Positions 27,349-37,095 of a DNA stretch of 50,851 bases are shown piece by piece. The translations under genes and the position numbers were made by a program. Location of the stretch: positions 1-50,851 of the forward strand of contig CASFRL010000103.1 in assembly GCA_949297285.1 (NCBI GenBank), in the 5' to 3' direction. How positions within the stretch are numbered: the stretch's first letter is position 1; every line of letters starts with the position of its first letter. The notes under the pieces were generated by a model, which was given only the letters and a program-made list of their open reading frames with translations, had not been told where the DNA came from and did no database searches. The DNA comes from an uncultured Bacteroidales bacterium. Its GTDB lineage: Bacteria; Bacteroidota; Bacteroidia; Bacteroidales; Coprobacteraceae.

Positions 27349-30108
27349 TTAGAATGTTACTGATACACCTAATGCATAAGTGCTAAACAATGGAAATTGT
27401 GTCAACCCGGCATCAAAAGACTCCGGATCTAAATCTTTTATCTTCGAGAATGTCAACAAATCGGTTCCATAAAGAGTAAATTTCATCTCTTTCATCCGCA
27501 TCTTACTAACGACCTTTTTAGGCAAAGAGTAAGATAAAGCGACATTTTGCAATTTCAGATAACGGGCACTGGCTATCCAATAATCGGATGTCTGGAAATC
27601 GTTTGTTCCATCTCCGGTTGTCAACAGCGGGTGAGGATTGCCATTGGGAAGTCCGTCTTTCAATACATTTGAATATTTCCGGGTAGAATTTATCTGATAA
27701 TACGTGTTGTTTAACAAACAATCGTGCTTCCCGTATCCCAAAAACATAATATAAAGGTTGAAGCCCTTATATCCGAAATTAAAATCGAGACCGTACATCA
27801 ATCTCGGAGCAGAGTTACCGATCACTTCGGTATCGTATTTATCGATAACACCGTCACCGTTCAAATCTTTATATTTAATATTTCCGGCTTTTAAAGTCAA
27901 TGGATTCAAATCGGCCAACATCGGCAGATCACTGGTACCGGCTTGTATAGCATCGATTTCGTCTTGTGTATAATAACCATCGGCACGGTATCCCCAGATA
28001 GCATCTGTCGGCGTACCTACTGTCGTGTAATTCGGATCATTCAACTCATCTACTACAATTTTATTTGTCTTGCTGTATGTGGCATGTGCTCCGATTCTAA
28101 AACTGAAATCATTGAATTGACGGCCATAAGCTAATTCTATTTCGGTACCTTTCATACCGCTCTCTTCAAAATTGTCATAAGGTAAGAATAAAGTTCCACC
28201 AATTATGGAAGGAATCGAATTCACCTTTTTACTCAACAATCCGGTTTGCTTGTAATCGAAATAAGAGAATTTGGCAAAGATACTTTTCAAAAAGTTCATT
28301 TCTAAACTAAGATCGATTTCCTGTTGTTGAGGCCAATCCAAAGCATAATTTTCGACTTGTGTCAACTGGGATGTAGCTCCGTAAGAAGAGGTATTGAAAT
28401 AATAACGACCTCCTGATCCCCAAGAACGTCTCCACAAATTCGGAGAAATGTTGCCATCACCCATAATACCCCAAGAGGCATTCACCTTGAAAAAGTCGAT
28501 CGCATCTATATCTTTCATAAAAGATTCGTTCGAGATCAACCACCCTGCACCGAATGCCGGATAAAATTTAAACCGATGATCGGGTGCATAGCTTTGAGAA
28601 CCGACATAATTGACAACACCTTCTACGGTATATCTTTCTTTGAAGGTATAATTAGCACGCAAACCTAAATTCAGCCGTTTGTAATCATACTGATCTCCGG
28701 CCGTGCTGGCTTTAGAAATATAGTAAACCAAATCAGCCTTAAATGCATGATCTCTGTTAAAAATGCGGTCATAAGAAACCGTCGTCATGAAAGTCCACCG
28801 ATTTAAATAGTCGTCGCCGGCAAAAGATTGTTCGGTGGCGGGCTGAGCGGTTTGTATTTCGTTAAACGTCAAAGGATTTCCATCTTCATCGAACGAAGCG
28901 ATGCTATAAATCGCCGGACGATGTATCTTCGATAACTTTTGCATGTGGTATACATCGAAAGAATATACCGGTTTTATCGACAATCCTTTTACGAAACGGT
29001 CGAGTTTAAAAGTCAAAGCCATATCGCCCTGAACCCGTATCTGGGATTCTTTGTAGTATCCGGTCAGCGCTTGTCCGGCATACGGATTATCCAACCAGCT
29101 CGATGTTCCACCGACACTGTCTTGCCCGACAAAAATAGGATAGGCATTCGGATAGCGGGATGACAACGTAGAGAAATTAAATCCTCCGGGATTTACCCGG
29201 TCTCCGATATAGCCGGCAAAATTGGCATGTAACAAAATTGCATCCGAAAATTGTGTATCTAAGTTTCCTTGCAAATTAAATGCATTCATCCGGGTCTTTT
29301 TGTCACCATACTTTTCAAGTCCGCCTTCATTTTGATACGCGCCATGCACATAATAACGGATTTTATCATTACCGCCATAATATTCGGCATTGACCCTCGT
29401 AACATTCATAAAGTTGTTCAGGAATTCATCATAATAATCGACATCCGGATATTGGTACGGTTTATTTCCGTTTCTGTATCCTTCTAATGCGGCATCATCA
29501 TACTTTCCGGTCGTGATACCGTCATTGTCGAGGGCTTCATTATATTTTGTCGCGAACTCGTAAGCATTGAGATAACCCGGTAAACGAGTCGGGCGTTTCA
29601 TCCCTTGTTGTACATTCAAACGGAATTCCTTATCGATATTCTTACCTCGCTTCGTCGTTACCATGATGATACCGTTACACATCCGTCCTCCATAAAGGGC
29701 TTTGGATACCGGGTCTTTTAAAACGGTAACTTCGTCGATCTGCTCAATGTCGTATTGGGTCAAAGCCCGATCTACTCCATCGACCAAGACGATATATCCA
29801 CCTAAACTTCCTCGAATCGCCACATCAAAATCATCAATTCCCGGAGTGCCTTGATTTTGCCGAATAAAAACACCCGGCAATTTACCGGCCAAAGCCTCGT
29901 TTATCATCAATGCCGGATAAGTTTCCAGGTCACTGCCTTTGACAGTACTCATGTTTCCGACAAAACGGCCATACTCCTGTTTGCCAAAAAGTACGTTAAC
30001 CTCTTTTTTAGCTTTGTCCACAGAGTCGGCAGGAAGAGATAATTGTGCACTTGCTGCGACCGATGAAAAAGCTACTGTAACAAATAAATATTTTATATTG
30101 AATTTCAT
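27349..30108 (-). CDS. SusC-like TonB-dependent transporter, short form (pair 2)
   Basis: This 919-residue transporter has a signal peptide (MKFNIKYLFVTVAFSSVAASAQ). Unlike its partner at 32008-35163 it lacks the N-terminal carboxypeptidase-regulatory-like domain and goes almost directly into the plug (ALMINEALAGKLPGVFIRQNQGTPG, IRGSLGGYIVLVDGVDRALTQYDIEQIDEVTVLKDPVSKALYGGR, MVTTKRGK). The C-terminal beta-barrel ends in the expected aromatic strand (...FSTYALGVSVTF). The missing domain occurs in a minority of SusC proteins. The separate pair 2 suggests that two different oligosaccharide sizes or types are imported. Confidence 0.95.
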   Translation of the reverse strand: MKFNIKYLFVTVAFSSVAASAQLSLPADSVDKAKKEVNVLFGKQEYGRFVGNMSTVKGSDLETYPALMINEALAGKLPGVFIRQNQGTPGIDDFDVAIRGSLGGYIVLVDGVDRALTQYDIEQIDEVTVLKDPVSKALYGGRMCNGIIMVTTKRGKNIDKEFRLNVQQGMKRPTRLPGYLNAYEFATKYNEALDNDGITTGKYDDAALEGYRNGNKPYQYPDVDYYDEFLNNFMNVTRVNAEYYGGNDKIRYYVHGAYQNEGGLEKYGDKKTRMNAFNLQGNLDTQFSDAILLHANFAGYIGDRVNPGGFNFSTLSSRYPNAYPIFVGQDSVGGTSSWLDNPYAGQALTGYYKESQIRVQGDMALTFKLDRFVKGLSIKPVYSFDVYHMQKLSKIHRPAIYSIASFDEDGNPLTFNEIQTAQPATEQSFAGDDYLNRWTFMTTVSYDRIFNRDHAFKADLVYYISKASTAGDQYDYKRLNLGLRANYTFKERYTVEGVVNYVGSQSYAPDHRFKFYPAFGAGWLISNESFMKDIDAIDFFKVNASWGIMGDGNISPNLWRRSWGSGGRYYFNTSSYGATSQLTQVENYALDWPQQQEIDLSLEMNFLKSIFAKFSYFDYKQTGLLSKKVNSIPSIIGGTLFLPYDNFEESGMKGTEIELAYGRQFNDFSFRIGAHATYSKTNKIVVDELNDPNYTTVGTPTDAIWGYRADGYYTQDEIDAIQAGTSDLPMLADLNPLTLKAGNIKYKDLNGDGVIDKYDTEVIGNSAPRLMYGLDFNFGYKGFNLYIMFLGYGKHDCLLNNTYYQINSTRKYSNVLKDGLPNGNPHPLLTTGDGTNDFQTSDYWIASARYLKLQNVALSYSLPKKVVSKMRMKEMKFTLYGTDLLTFSKIKDLDPESFDAGLTQFPLFSTYALGVSVTF

Positions 30109-30138
30109 ATAGAACCAAATTTAAAGTTGTGAAATCAA

Positions 30139-31986
30139 TTACCATCCGGGATTTTGTTGGAAATTAGGACCTAAAGAGGTATCTGTCGTCTTTATCTTGA
30201 ACAGATAATGATGTTGTAACCACTTCAAATTGTAAGAGTATCCCAAAGGTGTTACCGTATATGTATATGCGTCTGGGCCTGTCTTCTCGATATACATGCC
30301 ATAGGTGGTCTGCACATCCGTATCAAGCATCATTTTCCAACGGCGCAAATCATAAAAACGTTTTTCTTCAAAAGCCGTTTCTACCCGGTACTCATTTCTG
30401 ATTTTCTGTTCAAATTCTTCGATAGAACCCGGACGTAACCATTCTGAAGCACTTGACTCGCTATAAGAAGGCATCTGTGCCCGTGTACGAACTTTGTTTA
30501 TGGCATCTACTGCCGTCATCGAAAAGCCCTCTATCTTTGAAGGAACTCCTGTCGGACCCCAAGCACGATTGGCGGCTTCTGCATAATATAAATAAACATC
30601 GGCTAAACGTATGTAATTCCACATAACCATCGTTTTACTCTTTTTGGCATACGCATCGGAATAAAGTTTCCAGTTGTAATATCCGGTTATGGTATAACCT
30701 TCTTTGGCATTTCCATCCTGTAAAACCAATTCTTTGGCAACAGACCCATCATACGATTTATTCCAAATTTCAACCGTACGGTTTTTTGCTGTTACCTGAG
30801 GAGTCGAAGCTCCATTATACAATATTGTTTGATAAAAACGAGGATCTCTTCCGGTGTGGTTTACTCCATCGCCGGTATAAGGATGATGTTTATATTCATC
30901 TGTATTAGGATCTATGGGCTCTCCGTTGCTCCAAGTAAAACATTGAGCTAAATTTTCGGTTACCGACTCTGCTCCGTAAACACTCGCACCAAATTCGGTC
31001 GAAGGAATACCGCAATAGTGAGGAGCATTACTTCCGCCGGGGCCTGTCGTATTCTTAAACAAGCGGCCAAAAATAATCTCTTTCAAAGTCTCTTCATCAC
31101 AATCGACAAATAGCTTTTTGAAATTCTCTAAACTGACCAGTTGATAATAGTTCGATTCTTCTGCCATTTTTATCGCCTCACCTGCAGCAATAGCAGCATC
31201 TTCCCACAATTGTTGATCGTTGTTTTCGTTAGCAAACGGACTGGCTGCCCATAGCAAAGCTTTTGCCTTATAGGCTTTTGCCGCCATTTTAGAGGGCAGC
31301 CCCCATTCCGTTTCGTCTACAATTAATGGAAGATAAGTAGAAGATGTTTCAAAATCTGCCGCGATTTTTTGAGCTGTTACGATGTATGAATCTCTCGGGA
31401 GGTCCATATTTTGCTCAGGATCCAACGGCTCCGTAATATAAGGCATTCCGCCCCAACCTTGCAATAACATAAAATAGAAATGTCCACGCAAGAAATAAGC
31501 CATTCCCAATATCTTATTCCGTTGTTCTTCGGTAGCGTTTTGCAATCTGTCGATATTTGCAATAGAGACATTGGCTACACGAATAGCTTTCCAAATAGTT
31601 TCAAAACGTATCTCCGATCCTTCACTCCAATAGATGCTGCGATCGCTCCAAAAATCGCCATTCCGATATCGGTTGATCGCTACCCAAGAATATTTCGGAT
31701 TATAGATACAATTATCTGTAATTCGTTCACGAAGTCCATAACAAGATTTTCCATGCGTGCCATAATAACTGGTATTGGCATAGGCCCCTTCGATGTCGTT
31801 ATCATCGAAATAACGGAAAGGAGTCATCAATTGGTTGATATATTCCTGACTTTTTGTATAATCAGTAAATACTTCTTCATCATTGTAAGCAACCGAATCT
31901 GGAACCCGATCCAAAAAATCGACACAAGAACTAAATCCAAAGGTAAGGATGAAGAGGTATATCGTATGTTTTATTAATTTTCTCAT
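30139..31986 (-). CDS. SusD-like outer-membrane lipoprotein (pair 1)
   Basis: This 615-residue lipoprotein (MRKLIKHTIYLFILTFGFSSC) has RagB/SusD features: IRVANVSIANIDRLQNATEEQRNKILGMAYFLRGHFYFMLLQGWGGMPYI, AAKAYKAKALLWAASPF, IRLADVYLYYAEAANRAWGP and the closing EYRVETAFEEKRFYDLRRWKM. It lies 21 nt after SusC 1 and should form the lid of that transporter. Sequence divergence from the other SusD in this window argues against a recent duplication. Confidence 0.95.
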   Translation of the reverse strand: MRKLIKHTIYLFILTFGFSSCVDFLDRVPDSVAYNDEEVFTDYTKSQEYINQLMTPFRYFDDNDIEGAYANTSYYGTHGKSCYGLRERITDNCIYNPKYSWVAINRYRNGDFWSDRSIYWSEGSEIRFETIWKAIRVANVSIANIDRLQNATEEQRNKILGMAYFLRGHFYFMLLQGWGGMPYITEPLDPEQNMDLPRDSYIVTAQKIAADFETSSTYLPLIVDETEWGLPSKMAAKAYKAKALLWAASPFANENNDQQLWEDAAIAAGEAIKMAEESNYYQLVSLENFKKLFVDCDEETLKEIIFGRLFKNTTGPGGSNAPHYCGIPSTEFGASVYGAESVTENLAQCFTWSNGEPIDPNTDEYKHHPYTGDGVNHTGRDPRFYQTILYNGASTPQVTAKNRTVEIWNKSYDGSVAKELVLQDGNAKEGYTITGYYNWKLYSDAYAKKSKTMVMWNYIRLADVYLYYAEAANRAWGPTGVPSKIEGFSMTAVDAINKVRTRAQMPSYSESSASEWLRPGSIEEFEQKIRNEYRVETAFEEKRFYDLRRWKMMLDTDVQTTYGMYIEKTGPDAYTYTVTPLGYSYNLKWLQHHYLFKIKTTDTSLGPNFQQNPGW

Positions 31987-32007
31987 CGTTTACACAATTT
32001 TTAATGA

Positions 32008-35000
32008 TTAAAAATTAATTTGTAAAGAAAGTGTATACCTGCGCGGTACAGGATAGAAGGTCAAGCTATAACTATCCGACTCATTTTCAGGGTCACCCAG
32101 AATATATCCCGGAGCCCAAGTAAATAAGTTATATCCTGTCAAAGCGATTCTTGCAGACGAAAGGCCTATTTTCTTTATATAGTTTCCTTTCAATGAATAT
32201 GCCAACTCTAATGATTTCAATCTCAAATATTTGCCACTCACCAGAGCTTTGCTCGTCATGATATCATATGTTGTCCATCCGCCCCATGTAGCATACTCGG
32301 CATCACGGTTGTCAGGTGTCCACATATCATCACGGCCTTTTACCTTCACATACATTTCTCCCGGATCTTTGAAGAACATCGGGTTGTTAATTCCGTTCGA
32401 CCAGTTACGGGATATCGATGCTGCACCTTGTACCAAGAAGCTAAATTCAATACCTTTATATTCCAATCCTCCCGAAACTCCATAAGTAATATTCGGACGG
32501 GACGTTTTTCCTACCGGGATATAGTCGTTCGAGTCGATCTTTCCATCCCCGTTGAAGTCTAATAATTTATCCGATCCTACTACCATCAAACTACTTTGGG
32601 AAAGATTATAGTTATACATCTCATCCATATTCTGGTAATAACCGATATTTTTTGCTGCGGTTATGGTTCCGATCGGTTTCCCTGCCAATTTTTGATAATC
32701 GGGGAGCAATAAGGGGTCATCTTGATTGGTTATCCGGTTTTCATTGAAATTATAATTTCCTTTAACCCAATAATTAAAATCTTTACGGATCGTACCATAA
32801 TATGACAATTCAAATTCATATCCATGACGTTTTACTGCACCGATATTCATATCGGCCATATCTTGACCAAACCACGATGCAACCGCTCTACGACTCATCA
32901 AAATACCTGTTCGATCTTCGGCAAAGAAATCGGCGCTTAACGATAACGAGTTATCGAAAAATCCCAAGTCGAACCCGAAATTGTGTTTCTTGGCACGTTC
33001 CCATTGAGCTCTTTCGTTCGGTACGACTCCTTCTATAATAGTATTGGTCGGTTTACTCGATGTAGGTCCTCCCAAATTGAAACCGACACTATTGGTATAA
33101 TCTGAAATATATAAAAAGCCATCTACTTGGTCATTACCTGTTTCTCCATACGTATAACGCAACTTCAAATTACTGAATTCTTCAGGCATAACCCGTTGGA
33201 AAAGGGGTTCTTTTGCGACATTCCATCCAACAGCAACCGAAGGGAAGTACCCAAAACGGTTAGCCGGTGCAAAACGTTCAGAACCGGAAACCCCTAACGT
33301 AGCCTCAACCATGTAACGGTTTAAATAATCATAAGTAACACGAGCACTCCATTTTTCTTCTCTATGTTGAAATTCTGCACCTACTTGTTCTATCCTGCGT
33401 TCGAACAATCCCAATCCGGTTATCGTATGGTCGCCAAAAGTTCTTGCATAATTGAGTTGAGCACTATACACATAATCGTATGAGGCCGCATTACGATCTT
33501 GAGAAACCGTAGTCTGATAAGGATCTGTTACCTCATCATAATCATTTTGACTACCGCCTAAATAACGTTCCCAGTAGTAATTATCGCCATCCTTGCTAAA
33601 GATATAATAATCACTGGTATAAGTAATTCCACCACCGTTCCATGTCGAATAGTTATTGTATGAGAAATTTATCTTGGCCGATAAACCCGGTGTCAGGAAA
33701 TCCAGTTTTTGATCCAAATTCACATCGATACCGAAACGGTCTCTCACCGTACGGGTCGTTCCGTTATAGTTATGAGTAAAATAACCTGTACTGGAAGAGG
33801 GAGAAATCAAGTTCCCAGCCGGACGGTCCGATATAGTCGGATTTTTAGGATCGGGATACTTTTCTACAAACCACGCCGGATAGACAAACGGAGTCACATA
33901 AGGGGGTTGCGTATATAAACTGTTTAATACCCTTTCACTATCTCCCGAACTTGAATTTCCACCATAATTAGTGGTTCCGATATAACCACCACTCGATACG
34001 GAAACTCGGGTTGTCTTTGTAAAATCGAAGTCGAAATTCATACGATAATTCATTCTATCATATCGATAATCGGCATTATACAACGACTGCTCTGATGCCA
34101 ACAAGTCACCTTCGTGCAAATAACTCAACATCAAGAAATATTTGGCAAACTTTGTACCTCCCCGTGCCGAAACCGAAGCTCTGGTATCCCACGTAAAAGG
34201 TTTTACGCCTTGTTCCCAAGCATCGAAATCGGGATAAATATACCGCTCATACTCATCGGCCGGATTACGGTAATGCTCAAGAACACTTGCGCCCAAGACA
34301 TTGCTCCATTTTCCTTGATTACGATACATTTTATCCCGGCCCAACAACGTATTATACGAGTCTTCTTGAATTCCACCGCTTGTAGATTGTTTCAATGTCT
34401 GCTCTACACTGGCCGAGATTTCCATTTTACCTTCTCTTCCTCGTTTTGTTGTTACCAAAATAACACCGTTACCACCTTTTACACCATAAACAGCTGTCGC
34501 CGAAGCATCTTTCAAGACAGAAACGCTCTCGACCTCAGAAGCGTCGATATCGCTTAACGGTCTTTCTACCCCATCGACCAACACCAAGGGTTGATTGTCG
34601 CCGGTAAAGGAAGATAATCCTCGAATATAGATTTTAGGTTCGCTCGACCCCGGCATACCGCTGGTTTGCACCGTAACCATACCAGGGACACGACCGGCCA
34701 ATGATGTAGAAAGGGTTGGCACACCCGAACGAGCAAGATCGGTACTTTTAACTTGAGAAATAGCTCCGACCACACTCTCTTTTTTCTGTACACCATAAGC
34801 AACGACAACCACTTCGTCCAAGTTTTTAGAATTCTCGGTCATGACTACTTGCAACGAAGTTCTTCCTTTTAAAGGGATTTCTTGATTCTGATAACCGACA
34901 TATGTAAAAACTAACACCGCATCTGCGGAAGCTTTAATAGAGAATTTTCCGTCAACATCAGTAATAGATCCGGTTGTCGTACCCTTCACCATCACCGAAG

Positions 35001-35163
35001 CTCCGATTAAAGGTTCTCCCTCGGCATCCTTAACATCTCCCGTTACAGTTTGCTGTGAAAATGCAGCTGTTGATATAAACAACACGACTAACAGCAAACA
35101 CCATTTTACCTCCAAATAATTGAGCCAACAGATTTTTCGATCCGATTTCCTGTGTTTTTTCAT
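32008..35163 (-). CDS. SusC-like TonB-dependent transporter (pair 1)
   Basis: The ATG at 35163 gives 1051 residues with a long leader ending ...FISTAAFSQ. An N-terminal carboxypeptidase-regulatory-like domain follows (VTGDVKDAEGEPLIGASVMVKGTTTGSITDVDGKF), then a NLDEVVVVAYGVQKKES box, the plug (IYIRGLSSFTGDNQPLVLVDGVERPLSDIDASEVESVSVLKDASATAVYGVKGGNGVILVTTKRG) and a large 22-strand-type barrel ending SLQINF. It imports oligosaccharides through the outer membrane using TonB. It is the second gene of the long operon, after GH88 and a 153-nt A/T-rich spacer. Confidence 0.96.
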   Translation of the reverse strand: MKKHRKSDRKICWLNYLEVKWCLLLVVLFISTAAFSQQTVTGDVKDAEGEPLIGASVMVKGTTTGSITDVDGKFSIKASADAVLVFTYVGYQNQEIPLKGRTSLQVVMTENSKNLDEVVVVAYGVQKKESVVGAISQVKSTDLARSGVPTLSTSLAGRVPGMVTVQTSGMPGSSEPKIYIRGLSSFTGDNQPLVLVDGVERPLSDIDASEVESVSVLKDASATAVYGVKGGNGVILVTTKRGREGKMEISASVEQTLKQSTSGGIQEDSYNTLLGRDKMYRNQGKWSNVLGASVLEHYRNPADEYERYIYPDFDAWEQGVKPFTWDTRASVSARGGTKFAKYFLMLSYLHEGDLLASEQSLYNADYRYDRMNYRMNFDFDFTKTTRVSVSSGGYIGTTNYGGNSSSGDSERVLNSLYTQPPYVTPFVYPAWFVEKYPDPKNPTISDRPAGNLISPSSSTGYFTHNYNGTTRTVRDRFGIDVNLDQKLDFLTPGLSAKINFSYNNYSTWNGGGITYTSDYYIFSKDGDNYYWERYLGGSQNDYDEVTDPYQTTVSQDRNAASYDYVYSAQLNYARTFGDHTITGLGLFERRIEQVGAEFQHREEKWSARVTYDYLNRYMVEATLGVSGSERFAPANRFGYFPSVAVGWNVAKEPLFQRVMPEEFSNLKLRYTYGETGNDQVDGFLYISDYTNSVGFNLGGPTSSKPTNTIIEGVVPNERAQWERAKKHNFGFDLGFFDNSLSLSADFFAEDRTGILMSRRAVASWFGQDMADMNIGAVKRHGYEFELSYYGTIRKDFNYWVKGNYNFNENRITNQDDPLLLPDYQKLAGKPIGTITAAKNIGYYQNMDEMYNYNLSQSSLMVVGSDKLLDFNGDGKIDSNDYIPVGKTSRPNITYGVSGGLEYKGIEFSFLVQGAASISRNWSNGINNPMFFKDPGEMYVKVKGRDDMWTPDNRDAEYATWGGWTTYDIMTSKALVSGKYLRLKSLELAYSLKGNYIKKIGLSSARIALTGYNLFTWAPGYILGDPENESDSYSLTFYPVPRRYTLSLQINF

Positions 35164-35316
35164 ATAAATAAATTTTTTCAAATTATTATCATGGGTAAAG
35201 TCCAAACAAACAATTATTTAGCATATAGTTAATAAAATTCTAACACTATTTTCTACATCGATCAATTAATACTAATATTGTAATTTTTCATTCATAGCTA
35301 TTCATATAGATTTCTC

Positions 35317-36531
35317 TCAATTTAAATCATGCAAAATATATTTTTTATATCTCAATAACGCCTCAATGTAGTAATAATCGGCATAGGTAAGAGGTGCATC
35401 TACCTCTGAATTGGCAAGAAAATATCCCACACTGTGTTTCAAAATAAAACCTTCGTTCGTCCCCACTTCTGCTGTATATTCCGACGAAGATAAAGTCTTT
35501 ATCTGAATCTCTGCAACGTCTAAATACTTTTTAGCAGTATGCTTATCAACGAACTGGCTCATTTCTATTAATGCCGACGCTATAACCGCTCCTGCCGAAG
35601 CGTCTCTCAAGACATTCGGTATTTCGGGCACATCAAAGTCCCAATAGGGTATTTTATCTTTCGGCAAACGAGGATGGTTCAATATAAAATCAGCAATTCG
35701 TTTTGCCTGAGTCAGATATTTCTCATCTTTGGTTTCTCTATACATCATCGAATATCCATATAAAGCCCAAGCTTGGCCTCTTGACCATGCACTTTCATCG
35801 TTATAACCTTGATGAGTTCCTTTGACCATTACTTTTCCTGTTTCAGGAGAATATGAAACTACATGGTAGCAACTATAATCGGGACGGAACTGATTCTCCA
35901 TGGTTTTATCTGCATGATTTACAGAAATCGTTTTAAAACTTTCGTCTCCGGTTTCTTTATAAGCCCACATCAAATATTCGAGGTTCATCATATTATCGAT
36001 AATTACCGGATATTGCCATTTATCTTTACAAAAATCCCACGAACGTATGCATCCGACAACCGGATTATAACGGGTACTCAAAGATTTAGCTCCATTAATC
36101 AAGATCGGTTTATAAGATTCATCGCCCGTCAGCCGCAAAGCATTCCCATAACTGCAATAAAGCATAAATCCTAAATCGTGCGTAGTTTTATTATATTGTT
36201 CTGCCTCGAGACGTTCGGTAAGAAGGGTGGCATATTTACAAATCTCTTTATCTTGGGAATATTCATATAAATACCACAATGTACCCGGGAAGAATCCACT
36301 ACACCACCAATCGGCCGTAGAAGTCTCCAATTCCCCGTTTTTTATGGATTTCGGCAATTTCCCTGGAAGAGCCGCCACTTTTTGGGCCAATACCAGACTT
36401 TGCTCATTAGCATGTTTTAAAGCTTTCTCAATAACAGTCTTCATCGATTCTTTTTTCATGGCATGAGAATAAATCGAACAGACAGGCATCAACAGAATAA
36501 GGAATAAAATCCAATAACGATTTTTGTTCAT
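35317..36531 (-). CDS. GH88 unsaturated glucuronyl hydrolase
   Basis: The ATG at 36531 gives 404 residues with a signal-like leader (MNKNRYWILFLILLMPVCSIYSHA). The (alpha/alpha)6 barrel shows GH88 motifs: WWCSGFFPGTLWYLYEY, Asp119 in THDLGFMLYCSYGNA, Asp179 in VIIDNMMNLEYLMWAYK, the SAWSRGQAWALYGYSMMYRET block and DASAGAVIASALIEM. GH88 hydrates and removes the 4,5-unsaturated uronic acid left at the non-reducing end by polysaccharide lyases. It is the first gene behind operator C and thus the first gene of the ~19-kb operon. Its presence indicates that the substrate contains uronic acid and is attacked by a lyase. Confidence 0.93.
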   Translation of the reverse strand: MNKNRYWILFLILLMPVCSIYSHAMKKESMKTVIEKALKHANEQSLVLAQKVAALPGKLPKSIKNGELETSTADWWCSGFFPGTLWYLYEYSQDKEICKYATLLTERLEAEQYNKTTHDLGFMLYCSYGNALRLTGDESYKPILINGAKSLSTRYNPVVGCIRSWDFCKDKWQYPVIIDNMMNLEYLMWAYKETGDESFKTISVNHADKTMENQFRPDYSCYHVVSYSPETGKVMVKGTHQGYNDESAWSRGQAWALYGYSMMYRETKDEKYLTQAKRIADFILNHPRLPKDKIPYWDFDVPEIPNVLRDASAGAVIASALIEMSQFVDKHTAKKYLDVAEIQIKTLSSSEYTAEVGTNEGFILKHSVGYFLANSEVDAPLTYADYYYIEALLRYKKYILHDLN

Positions 36532-36625
36532 GTACACTTTTATATTTATTTAGATTAAGATTAAACTGAAAAAGTCTCCCCTGCTCATTTAATCTTATTA
36601 TAATTATATCCTCTTTTTCACTTTA

Positions 36626-36690
36626 CAAAAGAAGTTATTCCCTCTAAATATTAAATTGAATTTTGTACACAAGTAGTTTAAATCTGTACA
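36626..36690 (-). promoter_or_regulatory. Putative HTCS operator plus -7 box, site C (GH88-SusCD operon)
   Basis: GTACA at 36665-36669 and at 36686-36690 are 21 bp apart around AAGTAGTTTAA. Exactly 35 nt separate the proximal GTAC from CAAA at 36626-36629 (minus strand TTCTTTTG). It matches sites A and B in spacing and in the AATTTTGTAC flank. The GH88 ATG is 134 bp downstream. The rest of the 36532-37119 gap holds the corA promoter and leader and no visible gene. Confidence 0.7.
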
Positions 36691-36997
36691 CTTCCCTGAA
36701 TAAGCCGATAAAGGGGCAAAAAGAATGAATCTTATAAAACAATAATTTGGACGAAATAAAATATTCGGGCCTCCCCCATCGAACTCTTCTAAAAACATTT
36801 TACGACTTTCCGAATATGTTTCTCATGCCAGATATTATTCTCTATCTGATCATCCCCCTTGAGTTGTTTTTTTTATGCGACACATTAATATTATATCATA
36901 TTGGCAGAAATATTTTTTTTACTGCCCGTCATTACTATTTAAGGGATTTTAATCAATTTTTAAATGACAAGGTTCCATAAAATTTCTCTCATTTTAT

Positions 36998-37005
36998 TAC
37001 ATTTG
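36998..37005 (+). promoter_or_regulatory. Candidate -7 box of corA
   Basis: TACATTTG matches TAnnTTTG exactly and lies about 115 nt upstream of the corA ATG. No good -33 TTTG is found 19 nt upstream. Confidence 0.45.
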
Positions 37006-37067
37006 CACCGCTCGAAAAAAAAATAAACATACAAAATGGACGATTATCATTCGGAATATTAAATCCA

Positions 37068-37095
37068 GGGTAGGATTTTCATAAAAGTCCTGCCC
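37068..37095 (+). promoter_or_regulatory. Hairpin in the corA leader
   Basis: GGGTAGGATTTT (37068-37079) pairs with the segment ending in GTCCTGCCC (to 37095), giving a ~12-bp stem with two G-U pairs and a very short loop. It lies 24 nt before the ATG and just ahead of a good Shine-Dalgarno (GGGAGGA, 37106-37112), placing it where it could affect translation. No U-tract follows, so it is not an intrinsic terminator. Confidence 0.5.

Noticed and set aside
36604..36798. Small minus-strand frame upstream of GH88
   Set aside because: It runs through operator C and the predicted promoter and its composition is unlike a protein.
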